Source of the DNA: a virus
IMG/VR virus record: IMGVR_UViG_3300044568_001101
Span: 1-29,419 of that record
DNA: 29,419 nucleotides
Reading direction: 5' to 3' (one strand)
Below are positions 1 to 7,603 of the stretch, piece by piece (the first letter of the stretch is position 1; every line of letters starts with the position of its first letter). The notes below the pieces were generated by a model, which searched no databases, was not told where the DNA came from, and was given only the letters and a program-made list of their open reading frames with translations. Both the position numbers and the translations under genes were made by a program.

Positions 1-839
1 GCATTTGTATATCCATCTGGTGAAACCCCTTGATTGGCGGTAAGGCTACATTGATATTTTAACCAGTATGCGTTATCGGCTTGCTCCGAGTATTGAGCCA
101 AATTAGTCCGCTGCGGCTCCAAAATCAAGCGAGGGCAAGTAGAGCCCAAATAATCCAAACGGGGTAAACCGCTAACGGGGCCAACTGATACCGCTGCGGT
201 GGTGGTGGCGATGTAGTCCGTTGCTATGTCGCCCGTTTCAGATTGGGCAAAGGCAAAGTACATCGTATCGCCAATGACCATACTGCCGCCATTTGTATCG
301 GCAAGCATTACCAACATTTCAGTTGCAGAACTCATATAAACAGAGCAGCGATACCAGCCATTGCCTACTGATTCAATTTTTGCTAAAGAACCAGCACCAA
401 CGTTTGTAACAGTTTGGTTTGATAAATTAAAACCAGCACCATTATTATATCCTCCGTTAATAATTGAGAAAAAACTTTTTGTTCCCGCTTTAGCGTAAAT
501 ACTAAATGTTTTTGCTCCAGTCTGTGTTTGATAAAACCAAACCGAAATTGTTCCCGTAGAGGTGGCTAAAAAAGCAGATGTTCCGCCATTAGGGTCAGTT
601 TGTCCAGAAGTTAAAGTGAGGTTTCCTTTTGTCCAAACCGCATCCGAAAATGTGTTTGAGTACGTAAGCAAATTAGTCCGCACCTTTTCAATAAGGCCGT
701 TGCTTGCCACACGGGTGGCGCTTGAGGCACGGCTGAAGGTGAGGTCACCCGTACCATCGGTCGGCTTAACCGAGTAAACCTTTTGGTCTTTGTATCCCGA
801 AGGAATCATTACCAGACTTGCGTCATCAAAAAAACTCAT
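1..839 (-). CDS. Tail fibre / receptor-binding protein, 3' end beyond the window
   Basis: An open frame runs from ATG at 839 to the window edge with no stop, giving 279 visible residues. The N-terminal stretch (residues 1-52) has the FSRASSATRV signature common at the start of phage fibre and head-spike proteins. Residues 54-90 begin with RTNLLTYSNTF and are followed by a beta-rich, carbohydrate-binding-like domain that closes with ATDYI near 206-210. A second copy of the opening motif, RTNLAQYSEQ, starts at residue 244 after a SGLPRLDYLG linker, so the protein is built of repeated lectin-like modules and the second module is cut by the edge. It is expected at the tail tip and to bind host surface glycans; that role is inferred from family resemblance. 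The start lies one base after the upstream stop. Confidence 0.8.
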   Translation of the reverse strand, partial: MSFFDDASLVMIPSGYKDQKVYSVKPTDGTGDLTFSRASSATRVASNGLIEKVRTNLLTYSNTFSDAVWTKGNLTLTSGQTDPNGGTSAFLATSTGTISVWFYQTQTGAKTFSIYAKAGTKSFFSIINGGYNNGAGFNLSNQTVTNVGAGSLAKIESVGNGWYRCSVYMSSATEMLVMLADTNGGSMVIGDTMYFAFAQSETGDIATDYIATTTAAVSVGPVSGLPRLDYLGSTCPRLILEPQRTNLAQYSEQADNAYWLKYQCSLTANQGVSPDGYTN

Positions 840-840
840 A

Positions 841-1161
841 TCAATTCAAAATAAATAGTTGGTCAATTAAGCATTCCTCTCCCTCCAATGTTGCTCCGTC
901 ATCGGTCATACGCTGAATATACGTATCAAAAATATCATAGTAGGTGTCCTCACCCAAGTCCTGCAAGGCAGCAGTCAAGCAATCATAGCCCTCAAACGTG
1001 CCTCCATCGTTCAGCACCCGAGTCTCAAACTGCTCCACTATCTCATTAGCAGGAGCGAAGCACGGAGGGGCTGACTGATTCTGGATAGACAAAGTAGTCT
1101 CGTCCACTTGGCCAAACCAAGTAGAGCAATAAATGCTACCCCATCCTATTAAGTTTGCCAC
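841..1161 (-). CDS. Small virion-associated protein with two DGG-E-C motif copies
   Basis: 106 residues from a GTG start; a stop 12 bases upstream and the lack of a nearby Met leave GTG as the best choice. The C-terminal half is two copies of one 18-residue motif, FETRVLNDGGTFEGYDCL (45-62) and YIQRMTDDGATLEGEECL (81-98). The same motif occurs in the genes at 3562-3996 and 12633-13898. The N-terminal part has two further cysteines (12 and 34). It sits between the neck/adaptor gene and the fibre gene and ends one base before the fibre start, so it is probably a small neck or fibre-attachment protein. I do not recognise a named family; the function is unknown. Confidence 0.8.
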   Translation of the reverse strand: MANLIGWGSIYCSTWFGQVDETTLSIQNQSAPPCFAPANEIVEQFETRVLNDGGTFEGYDCLTAALQDLGEDTYYDIFDTYIQRMTDDGATLEGEECLIDQLFILN

Positions 1162-1227
1162 TCTGTATTCTTTTTAGAAATAACCTCAGTTTCTCTTGGT
1201 TGTTATCTTTTGGCTGGTACTGCTTTT

Positions 1228-1731
1228 TTACAGAACCCATCCCGTGAAGTACGTCTCGTTGTCTGGCCATACGTCATTGTTATTGTTGGTGTAGTACTCT
1301 GGGAACTTTGTAGAAGCGTAGAACGACATATAGTCAACAAAACGCTGCGTGTAGTAGTCTGCTATCTTTTGCTCCTTGCCAATTAGGAAATCAATTTCTT
1401 CCTTATCAACTCCCGTGCTATTCTCCGATGTGTGCTTGAACACACCTTTGTTAGCGATAGTGTAGGCTGCGAACGGCAGGTACTCTACCATTGCAAAGTG
1501 AATAAGCATTGGCTGCACGTAGTCGGTTACCAAATCTAAATAGTCTCCTGCCAGTGTATTTGCAATAATGTCTGCGGAAATCCTATTGTACAACTTTGTA
1601 CCCAAGTAATTCTGAATGTGAATTTCCTGCGCAATCTTGATGAACTGAATAAACTTATCTGTATCTACGTTACCACTTAAAGCGGTATTGCGAACAAGGT
1701 CTTCTCTGGTGATAAATAGTGCCGTTGCCAT
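1228..1731 (-). CDS. Head-tail adaptor-like protein (DUF6712-like)
   Basis: 167 residues, mostly helical, with the general look of the adaptor proteins that follow the portal in Bacteroidota phages (an ITREDLVRNTAL start, a central helix rich in aromatic residues, then a tyrosine-rich C-terminus). ATG at 1731 lies one base after the portal stop, so the two genes are translationally coupled. Such proteins form the ring below the portal that connects head to tail; this is inferred from position and resemblance. A 66-base gap with no gene or terminator separates it from the next gene. Confidence 0.65.
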   Translation of the reverse strand: MATALFITREDLVRNTALSGNVDTDKFIQFIKIAQEIHIQNYLGTKLYNRISADIIANTLAGDYLDLVTDYVQPMLIHFAMVEYLPFAAYTIANKGVFKHTSENSTGVDKEEIDFLIGKEQKIADYYTQRFVDYMSFYASTKFPEYYTNNNNDVWPDNETYFTGWVL

Positions 1732-1732
1732 T

Positions 1733-3565
1733 TTACTTTAACCAATCAGGTGGGTTGAGATATCCAGCGTCTGGCATAAAGCGTGGTGCCTTTGCAACTT
1801 CTGGGTCATTTTGTATTAGACGTGCTTCGGAGCGAAGTGAGGGGTCAAGTTTATTGATAAGGTCTCTGGCTTCGTTTACCGTAATGCGGGTATTGTTCTT
1901 CCGAAGGTAGGTCTGACGCATCCAGAAATGCTGACAGAATGGTCCGCCTTTGTAGAGCCAGATAGAATAGAAATCGGATCCGTTTGGTCCAAATCCAGCG
2001 TTTGCACCTTCAGCATCCAGAATGTCTTCCATTCGGTACACTTTGTTAGCACTTTCCATCATAGCGCAGAAATCACGACTGGCTCCAGAGGCTGCGCCCG
2101 TGCTAGTGTATTTGTAGCGAACCTTAATAATGCTTGTATCCTGCTCTGAAGTTTGATTAGGTGAGCTCTGAATAACCTCTGCGAAGGTGAACGCTGCGTT
2201 GCGCAGGTCTTCTTTCTCGTAGTCGGCAGGTCGCTCGTCTACCAACTCCCAGTCATCACTCATCTCCTCGCCTTTCGGGATTAGAGCATTGGTAATCTTC
2301 TCGGTAATTTCCGCAGTAAGTTTCGGTACGCAGTTAGGAACCATCTTACCGTCTTTCTCCTTGAAGCCAATCATCTCGTAACCTTCCCAGCAGGGATTGG
2401 CAGCCAAGTGAGTATGCATCTGGTCTTTGACCTTTACTCCAGTCTCCTCCTCAATAACTTCAGCATCTCCAACTTTCATAGTACTCCACTCCAGAGGGCG
2501 TAAAGTCTTGAAATAAAGGTTGAGGCTAATATCGTTGAAAGCAAGTACCTCTTGGATGCCATCCAGAATAACTTCCTGCATTGGTTCAATCACCGTATTC
2601 TCAAAAAGAACAGATGCCGTTTCAAGTTCCTGCGCATTGTTGCCAAGTCCTGACTGGTCCTTAATTCCCAGAAGCATCGGGCTGGTGACGCGGTGTGCAA
2701 CCATCAACTTCTTCATAGACTCATCTGCGAGGAATTGATATTGTTGCGAGGCATCGCTTAACTGCACGGGAGTTATGTCCGCAGCGAGCTCCTTATTGTC
2801 GTTAAACGAGACAATAAAGCGTCCTGCGTTACTGCTTCCGCTAAACTTCTCCGCAATCCTGCGCTCGGCTTCATCCTGCTGCTCTTCCGTAGGAACTCCG
2901 TTGTTGAAGTTAATAAGCATTGACGGAGCCAATCCGTTCTTGATATTGTTGATGTGGTAGTTGGCTATCTCTTCTTCCAACTCCGCATACTGAAGGCCAC
3001 CTTGATAGTCAACTGGCGAGTAGTAGTAAAAACCTGCTCGGTACGGCTTGATGTAAATAATTTCAATCGCTTCTTGGCTGAACCCAAAGGCAGGGATTCG
3101 CATAGGCTTCTCCTTATTGTCCTTAACGTCTTTCCAGCTTTTTGCGTAGTAGTATCCTTCTACGTCTCCATCCTCATTGCATTTCTCGGCACGTAAGGTT
3201 TCAATAGGTAGGTGGTCTACCTGCACAATCGTATCGTGACTATCGTTGTAGATAACTTGAATAGCGCACTGACCCATCATTTTGTAGTCGGAGACTAACT
3301 TCCGTAGGCAGTTTTTCTTGAACAATGCCCTCATCTGAGCGTACTGCTCTGGCTTGCGACTAGAGTCCGTAGCATCTATACCACGACCATACATCAATTC
3401 TACAATACCATTGATAATAGCGTTGTTAGTTGGCGAGCCATTGTAGCGTTCAATCAAATACTGAAAGTAGTTGTTGTCCTCTCCGTAGGAGACCCATTCT
3501 TTGTTTTGTACCTCCTTAACCACTGGTGTGGTGTAAGTGGACATTTTCATTATCCTTACGTTCAT
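1733..3565 (-). CDS. Portal protein with C-terminal extension
   Basis: 610 residues. Residues 1 to about 360 match a phage portal: an N-terminal region with SYGEDNNY, a wing, and a stem/crown region with the MLLGIKDQSGLGNNAQELE segment (298-316) typical of SPP1/HK97-type portals. The portal forms the dodecameric DNA channel of the head. Beyond the core there is a CWEGYEMIGFKEKDGKMVP motif (392-410) and then a separate domain at about 480-555 with RDFC, FGPNGSDFYSIWLYKGG and the pattern C-x-H-x-W-x-R. Similar domains occur as independent or fused head-morphogenesis modules in related phages. ATG at 3565 overlaps the previous stop as ATGA. An alternative ATG at 3544 has AAGGA eight bases upstream and could be the real start, giving 603 residues. 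The gene lies far from terminase, which is unusual. Confidence 0.85.
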   Translation of the reverse strand: MNVRIMKMSTYTTPVVKEVQNKEWVSYGEDNNYFQYLIERYNGSPTNNAIINGIVELMYGRGIDATDSSRKPEQYAQMRALFKKNCLRKLVSDYKMMGQCAIQVIYNDSHDTIVQVDHLPIETLRAEKCNEDGDVEGYYYAKSWKDVKDNKEKPMRIPAFGFSQEAIEIIYIKPYRAGFYYYSPVDYQGGLQYAELEEEIANYHINNIKNGLAPSMLINFNNGVPTEEQQDEAERRIAEKFSGSSNAGRFIVSFNDNKELAADITPVQLSDASQQYQFLADESMKKLMVAHRVTSPMLLGIKDQSGLGNNAQELETASVLFENTVIEPMQEVILDGIQEVLAFNDISLNLYFKTLRPLEWSTMKVGDAEVIEEETGVKVKDQMHTHLAANPCWEGYEMIGFKEKDGKMVPNCVPKLTAEITEKITNALIPKGEEMSDDWELVDERPADYEKEDLRNAAFTFAEVIQSSPNQTSEQDTSIIKVRYKYTSTGAASGASRDFCAMMESANKVYRMEDILDAEGANAGFGPNGSDFYSIWLYKGGPFCQHFWMRQTYLRKNNTRITVNEARDLINKLDPSLRSEARLIQNDPEVAKAPRFMPDAGYLNPPDWLK

Positions 3566-3996
3566 ATCACAATAAAGGTATTATCTCGGCTGGTCTCCTC
3601 AACATAGTCGTTCTCATTCAAGGTATATTGCTTGAGGTTAGTCTGGGAAGTGCAGTAAACCTTACCCCGATAGATATCTAAACTATCGTACTCCACTCGG
3701 ATGTTGTAGAATACGCCCTCCTCAACTGAGTAGATAGCATTCAACTGCATATACCCGTCAATCTCCGTTATTTTTGGGTTGATTGTAGCCGTTGTATTGG
3801 TTTGTTCGTTATTCAGGTATAGCGTAACCCCGTCAATGTCTTTTACGGCCTCCTCAACGCACAATTCAGCCTCCAGAGTACCCCCGTCAAGTTCTACTCT
3901 CTCAAAGTAAAGTTCTAAATCCTCCGATGAGAACACATATTCTCTCGGTACAACCGTTATGGTCTGGACATAGTTAACTGGCTTTAGAATGTGCAT
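3562..3996 (-). CDS. Virion protein with one DGG-E-C motif
   Basis: 144 residues, beta-rich, with no recognised family. Residues 30-47 (YFERVELDGGTLEAELCV) are one copy of the 18-residue motif found twice in the 841-1161 product and once in the large tail protein at 12633-13898. The C-terminus (NENDYVEETSRDNTFIVI) resembles the end of small structural proteins of Bacteroidota phages. It is the first gene after the UUCG-loop terminator and overlaps the portal start by four bases, so it is co-expressed with the portal. A role in the neck or as a connector is possible but unproven. Confidence 0.75.
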   Translation of the reverse strand: MHILKPVNYVQTITVVPREYVFSSEDLELYFERVELDGGTLEAELCVEEAVKDIDGVTLYLNNEQTNTTATINPKITEIDGYMQLNAIYSVEEGVFYNIRVEYDSLDIYRGKVYCTSQTNLKQYTLNENDYVEETSRDNTFIVI

Positions 3997-4026
3997 ATAC
4001 TAATTAACTTAATTCTGTCGGTTTGT

Positions 4027-4053
4027 AATAAAAAGGCCTCCCGAAGGAGGCCT
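4027..4053 (-). terminator. Rho-independent terminator with UUCG loop
   Basis: On the minus strand an 8-bp perfect stem (AGGCCTCC with GGAGGCCT) closes a TTCG tetraloop with a C-G closing pair, followed by TTTTTATT. It lies 28 bases past the stop of the tail-tube-like gene and before the 144-residue gene, so it should end or thin out transcription of the highly expressed capsid and tube genes. Confidence 0.93.
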
Positions 4054-4081
4054 CTTAGTGGCACCAATAATAAAAACCAAA

Positions 4082-4630
4082 TTACGAGTTGGTGCCTACA
4101 ACTGGCGTGATGCCAGTCAAGTCTCCAAACGGGTCAGCGGTAGTTGCGCCCTTCACGAACAAAGCCATTAGCTGCTCCGTTGCGGTAAAGGTAAGTGTGT
4201 AGCCGTTAAGGTCACCCATCTCTGCGCCAGTTACTGCAGTTCCGCCCGTTACTTCGCATCCAAAGTTGGCTCCACAAAGGAAAGTGTTGCCATTTCGGTC
4301 TTGTACGAAGATTTGCGGACGGCCATAGGCCATCAACTTAAGTTGCTTATTGTCTTCCTTCGTCATCTTTGTCAACGTAATGTTGATTGTCTGAGTAAAA
4401 AAGGTAGTTCCGCTTTCACGGGTAGAGTTAATCGTTTGCTCCAAAGAGTTTGGACCTTTAACGATGTACTCGTATGCACTTACGGCAACTCCAGAGGTTG
4501 CGGTAAGCTGATCATCTGCATCCAGAGTCAGCGTTCCTAAATCTCCGTAATCAACGAAGAAAATTTTGTTAATGCCACCTACTACATCTTTGCAGGGGAC
4601 TTTACGTCCAAGTGTTAAATCACAAGCCAT
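4082..4630 (-). CDS. Probable major tail (tube) protein
   Basis: 182 residues. It starts MACDLTLGRKVPCKD, a sequence type that recurs in abundant structural proteins of Bacteroidota phages, has a beta-rich centre with KQLKLMAYGRPQIFVQDRNG, and closes with a GDLNGYTLTFTATEQ strand typical of tail tube-like folds. It is isolated between two strong terminators, just after the major capsid gene, which fits a protein needed in high copy. The alternative is a head decoration protein; sequence alone does not settle it. Confidence 0.6.
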   Translation of the reverse strand: MACDLTLGRKVPCKDVVGGINKIFFVDYGDLGTLTLDADDQLTATSGVAVSAYEYIVKGPNSLEQTINSTRESGTTFFTQTINITLTKMTKEDNKQLKLMAYGRPQIFVQDRNGNTFLCGANFGCEVTGGTAVTGAEMGDLNGYTLTFTATEQLMALFVKGATTADPFGDLTGITPVVGTNS

Positions 4631-4643
4631 TGTTTTTTGAATT

Positions 4644-4674
4644 AAAAAAGGGGTAAGAGTAAAACCCTCACCCC
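4644..4674 (-). terminator. Rho-independent terminator after the capsid gene
   Basis: Read on the minus strand, GGGGTGAGGG pairs with CTCTTACCCC (10 pairs, two of them G-U) around a five-base TTTTA loop, followed directly by six T. It lies between the capsid stop (4701) and the next start (4630). Read-through would set the ratio of capsid to downstream products. Confidence 0.88.
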
Positions 4675-4700
4675 CTTGAGGTTATTTTATTCGGTTCAGA

Positions 4701-5627
4701 TTAGGTGTAGTATACAACCTCAGAACCAAAGCCGTACTGAATACCAGCCGTAAAGCGCATAATAATGCGTACGTTCTGGCTTCCGTCAATGTCGCCCATA
4801 TCAATGACCTTCACTTCGTTGTGGTCGCTCAAAAGACCAGTTCCGAAGTATAGGTTTGATTTCTGTGCAGCAACCATTTCGTTTGCACCAAGTCCGTAGA
4901 CCATAGCAACCTTAACTCCATCGTAGTTCAGGTCTCCCTGATTCCACCACATAGTACCTTGATTGTTTACACCGTTGGCACCTACTCCGTTGGCAGCGAA
5001 ACCACCAAGAGCACGTACGTAAGCCTTCGCTACGTTGGGAGCAACGTAGATAGTGAGGTCTTCTTTACCGTAAAGAGTATTGGGAACGGCATCAACCAAC
5101 TTGCCCATCTCTTCAACTACGTTAGCAGCAGTTACAGTGGTTCCAACTACGTCAACAACAGTTCCGTCAGCAGCGAAAAGGGTGGTAAAACCATCAAACT
5201 GTCCAGCGGTTGCGTTTACACCTGCCCAGATACTTTGCTCAATGTTTTGAGCAACCTTCTCAGCTACGTGAGCAATAAGAAAGTCGGTAAAAGTGGTAGG
5301 AAGGTTATCGTAAACAGAGTAGCCCATTTGTACGGCCTCCCAGTCGGAACGGAAGTCTTTTTTGCAGAGCTGCAAGTTTACTTGAAATTCTTCGGGCTGG
5401 ATAATCCGCTCATCAAGCGTCAGCGTAGAAGTTGGGTCAAAGTCACACGTAGCGTTCTTTACGATGTCATTCGTAGAAACTCGCTTAATAACTTCTTTGT
5501 ATTTGACGTTAGGCTTAATTTCAATCAAGCCCTTGTCAAGGGTTACTCCTGACAAAAGAGCAGCGGCAATGTATTTGCCAGCAAACTCACCTGCGTAGGT
5601 AGTAGTAATTGATGTCGTAGTAGGCAT
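4701..5627 (-). CDS. Major capsid protein (HK97 fold)
   Basis: 308 residues. Sequence type and position match the HK97-fold major capsid proteins of Bacteroidota siphoviruses: a short N-terminal arm rich in Thr/Ser, a spine-helix region near residues 105-135 (FTDFLIAHVAEKVAQNIEQS), a P-domain/E-loop segment around LTLDERIIQPEEFQVNLQLC, and a C-terminal beta stretch (VRIIMRFTAGIQYGFGSEVVYY). It follows a protease and a scaffold-like gene, as expected for a procapsid-building module, and is flanked downstream by its own terminator. No long delta domain is present at the N-terminus, so scaffolding is probably supplied by the separate acidic protein at 6857-7414. Confidence 0.88.
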   Translation of the reverse strand: MPTTTSITTTYAGEFAGKYIAAALLSGVTLDKGLIEIKPNVKYKEVIKRVSTNDIVKNATCDFDPTSTLTLDERIIQPEEFQVNLQLCKKDFRSDWEAVQMGYSVYDNLPTTFTDFLIAHVAEKVAQNIEQSIWAGVNATAGQFDGFTTLFAADGTVVDVVGTTVTAANVVEEMGKLVDAVPNTLYGKEDLTIYVAPNVAKAYVRALGGFAANGVGANGVNNQGTMWWNQGDLNYDGVKVAMVYGLGANEMVAAQKSNLYFGTGLLSDHNEVKVIDMGDIDGSQNVRIIMRFTAGIQYGFGSEVVYYT

Positions 5628-5644
5628 TTTATTACTTGTTTTGG

Positions 5645-6067
5645 TTAGTTAAAGGGTAAATCAGACTCAAGGTCAAAGACTTCTTGCGAAATCTTCAAGA
5701 GTGAATCTGCGTTTTGGGAAACTTCCGCATAAACTGGGATGACGTTAGGGTCAATTCCTAGTTCAAATGCGTTATCGCTGAACTCAGTAAGAGAAGCAGC
5801 AACAGAGGTGTGAGCATCAGAAATGCGTGAGTAGTCAATACCAGAGTATTGGCTTTTGAACTCGGCAATCTGTGCTACAATGCCTTCAATGGCACTTTTG
5901 TATTCTTCCGATGCGGAAATAAGGTCAGACAAGTCCGTAGAGACGTCTTGCAGCTCTTGTACGGACGCCAAATGCATCTTGTGGGCAACCCTTTGGTTGG
6001 TCTCCCGAAACGTCTTCCTACGCTTTGCAGACGCAAGAGTGTTAAAGATGATTTGACGCTCGCTCAT
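5645..6067 (-). CDS. Pre-capsid tandem paralogue 3
   Basis: 140 residues, helical, with an N-terminal basic patch (SAKRRKTFRE) and a C-terminal signature FELGIDPNVIPVYAEVSQ. The two genes just upstream have matching features: the M-[NS]-H-Q-Q-R start appears here as MSERQII, and the L-G-[IV]-D segment occurs at the same relative place. I read the three as diverged tandem duplicates. No named family is recognised. The position between scaffold and capsid genes suggests head proteins, for example internal or scaffold-like factors. The start overlaps the previous stop as TAATG. Confidence 0.78.
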   Translation of the reverse strand: MSERQIIFNTLASAKRRKTFRETNQRVAHKMHLASVQELQDVSTDLSDLISASEEYKSAIEGIVAQIAEFKSQYSGIDYSRISDAHTSVAASLTEFSDNAFELGIDPNVIPVYAEVSQNADSLLKISQEVFDLESDLPFN

Positions 6068-6471
6068 TAGAGTGCTCCAAAAATATCGTCTTGTGAATAT
6101 GCGGTCAAGTCCTCTGCAACTATTTCTGCTTTGGAAATGGCTTCAGACAACTGGTCGTAGTTTGAGATAAGGCTGGGGTCAATACCGAGATTGTCTGCAG
6201 CCTCCTCAATGTTGCCTTTAATTCGGATAGCAATGTCGTATGAAATCTGGATAAAGCCTTGAAGGACTTCAATCTCACTGTAAACACGACGAGCCGATGC
6301 AATAACCTCGTCAATTTTTGGAGCAAGTTGGTCAACCTCACGGCTTAAAGAAGCAAGGTCTGCAATTGGCTCGGCAGCCTCTTCCGACAAAGAGAACTGG
6401 ACCTTCCTTGCTTGCGCAGGGGTCTTGCTCAACTTGGCAAGCATATTAAGAACTCTTTGTTGATGACTCAT
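6067..6471 (-). CDS. Pre-capsid tandem paralogue 2
   Basis: 134 residues from ATG at 6471. A longer frame exists from TTG at 6513, but it would overlap the previous gene, whereas the ATG gives MSHQQRVLNMLAKLSK, which matches the start of the neighbouring paralogue (MNHQQRVYNLLSKVG). The centre is a long helical, coiled-coil-like region and the C-terminal signature is DNLGIDPSLISNYDQLSE. This is the middle copy of three tandem paralogues; function unknown, head-associated by position. Confidence 0.8.
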   Translation of the reverse strand: MSHQQRVLNMLAKLSKTPAQARKVQFSLSEEAAEPIADLASLSREVDQLAPKIDEVIASARRVYSEIEVLQGFIQISYDIAIRIKGNIEEAADNLGIDPSLISNYDQLSEAISKAEIVAEDLTAYSQDDIFGAL

Positions 6472-6482
6472 TATATTTTTTA

Positions 6483-6860
6483 TTAAAGCAGTCTGTCGGC
6501 CTCTATCTGCCAATCTTTTGCGTTGCTAATGCTATCTCCTTTGGTGTATTGCAGATATTCTGTTAGGGCTTGAATGCTATATGCATCAACGCCTAATTCG
6601 TTTGTAAATGACAAAACTTCCTCTCCAACTAATTCAACCTGCTCCCACATAAGAAGCACATCCATTGCCGTATCGGATACCCTTCCTGCTGCTGCGGTAA
6701 GCTCCGAAACACTTCTATTGTTTTCAGTAATAGCGGCACCAAGTCGGGCAATCATAATTTCAAGGTCATTAACCATAGACATATCAACCTTTCGCTCCTG
6801 CTTAAGGCTAACATTACCTACTTTTGAAAGCAAGTTGTAAACTCGCTGCTGATGGTTCAT
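6483..6860 (-). CDS. Pre-capsid tandem paralogue 1
   Basis: 125 residues starting MNHQQRVYNLLSKVG, with a helical centre and the signature NELGVDAYSIQALTEYLQ near residue 88. It is the first of three tandem paralogues before the capsid gene. ATG overlaps the scaffold-like gene stop as ATGA, so the set is coupled to scaffold translation. The copies share the start and the L-G-[IV]-D region but differ widely between them, pointing to an old duplication with separate roles. Confidence 0.8.
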   Translation of the reverse strand: MNHQQRVYNLLSKVGNVSLKQERKVDMSMVNDLEIMIARLGAAITENNRSVSELTAAAGRVSDTAMDVLLMWEQVELVGEEVLSFTNELGVDAYSIQALTEYLQYTKGDSISNAKDWQIEADRLL

Positions 6861-7414
6861 CGGTTGCTCAACTTAGAGAGAACTCGGTCAAAAGTAGTAG
6901 CGGCAGAACGGTTAGATGAAAGCTGAACTTGCTCTTTCTCTGGCCTAGAAGGGTTGTGCTTGATGGCTTTGGCAGCAGGCTGCTTGCTCATCTCCTCTTT
7001 CTTCTTCTCCATATATTCCTTCATCTTCTTCATTTCCTCTTTGACTTCTTCAATCATCGGGGCAACAACGTCAACTACGGCTTGGACAATTTCCTCAACG
7101 GCAGGTGCAATTTCAGCAGGAGCCTCAACCTCAATTTCTTCGGCATCAATAGCTACTTCTTCGGTCTCGCCTTCTTTTTTGGTTACTTCGGCAATCATAC
7201 CTTCCTCTGCAACTTTTAGAAGCGAGCCATCTTCCATTGTGTAATCACCAACGGGAAGTGGGATGCGCTCATCTTCGGTTACGATAAAGATTTCATTACC
7301 TGATTCAAACGACTCGGCTTCTAATACCGTTCCGTTGTCAAGGGTCATCTGTGCGAGTTTGGTCTTGCGATTCAGCTCCACAAGGATTTTTTTAAGGATG
7401 TCTGTTGCTTTCAT
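6857..7414 (-). CDS. Scaffold-like acidic coiled-coil head protein
   Basis: 185 residues from ATG at 7414 (a TTG two codons earlier is less likely). Residues about 20-75 form a small beta domain with repeated DG turns (LDNGTVLEAESF, MEDGSLLKVAEEG). Residues about 80-120 are very acidic and rich in Ala and Val, followed by a charged coiled coil (EEVKEEMKKMKEYMEKKKEE) and a basic, serine-rich tail. Acidic helical proteins placed between the head protease and the capsid gene are usually scaffolds that are cleaved during maturation; that assignment is by position and composition, not by a defined motif. Confidence 0.7.
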   Translation of the reverse strand: MKATDILKKILVELNRKTKLAQMTLDNGTVLEAESFESGNEIFIVTEDERIPLPVGDYTMEDGSLLKVAEEGMIAEVTKKEGETEEVAIDAEEIEVEAPAEIAPAVEEIVQAVVDVVAPMIEEVKEEMKKMKEYMEKKKEEMSKQPAAKAIKHNPSRPEKEQVQLSSNRSAATTFDRVLSKLSNR

Positions 7415-7450
7415 AACCAAGTAATCTTATTTCTGTGTTTTGTTGCATTT

Positions 7451-7603
7451 TTACTCTGGCAGTTTAACCGTAACGCCTACGCCCTGCGCCCAAAGGCTTC
7501 CATCGCAGCATTTTTTGGAGTAGGTATTGGCATCTCTGCACAGACAACCTCTACGGCCACCTCTGGGACTGCTTCGGCTTGGGGTCTTTTCATCTTCACT
7601 CAT
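7451..7603 (-). CDS. Cysteine-rich microprotein (RRGCLC type)
   Basis: 50 residues, starting at an ATG that overlaps the last eight bases of the protease gene. It carries RGGRRGCLCRD (15-25), then YSKKCCDGSLWAQG (28-41). The four cysteines (20, 22, 32, 33) suggest a metal-binding or disulphide knuckle. Short proteins with this arrangement occur beside head genes in other Bacteroidota phages, as far as I recall; no function is known to me. The 36 bases between its stop and the next start hold no other gene. Confidence 0.75.
   Translation of the reverse strand: MSEDEKTPSRSSPRGGRRGCLCRDANTYSKKCCDGSLWAQGVGVTVKLPE

Noticed and set aside
4959-5552. Long plus-strand frame (197 codons) opposite the capsid gene
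   Set aside because: The minus strand encodes a clear capsid protein; the plus-strand product has low-complexity Ser/Val/Tyr composition and no start context. It is a shadow of the capsid codons.
5628-5650. AACCAAA-containing leader before the capsid gene as a third copy of the P1/P2 element
   Set aside because: Only seven of twelve palindrome bases match and no -33/-7 pair was found.
6120-6341. Second minus-strand frame inside paralogue 2
   Set aside because: It lies fully within a gene with a shared paralogous start and has no independent support.
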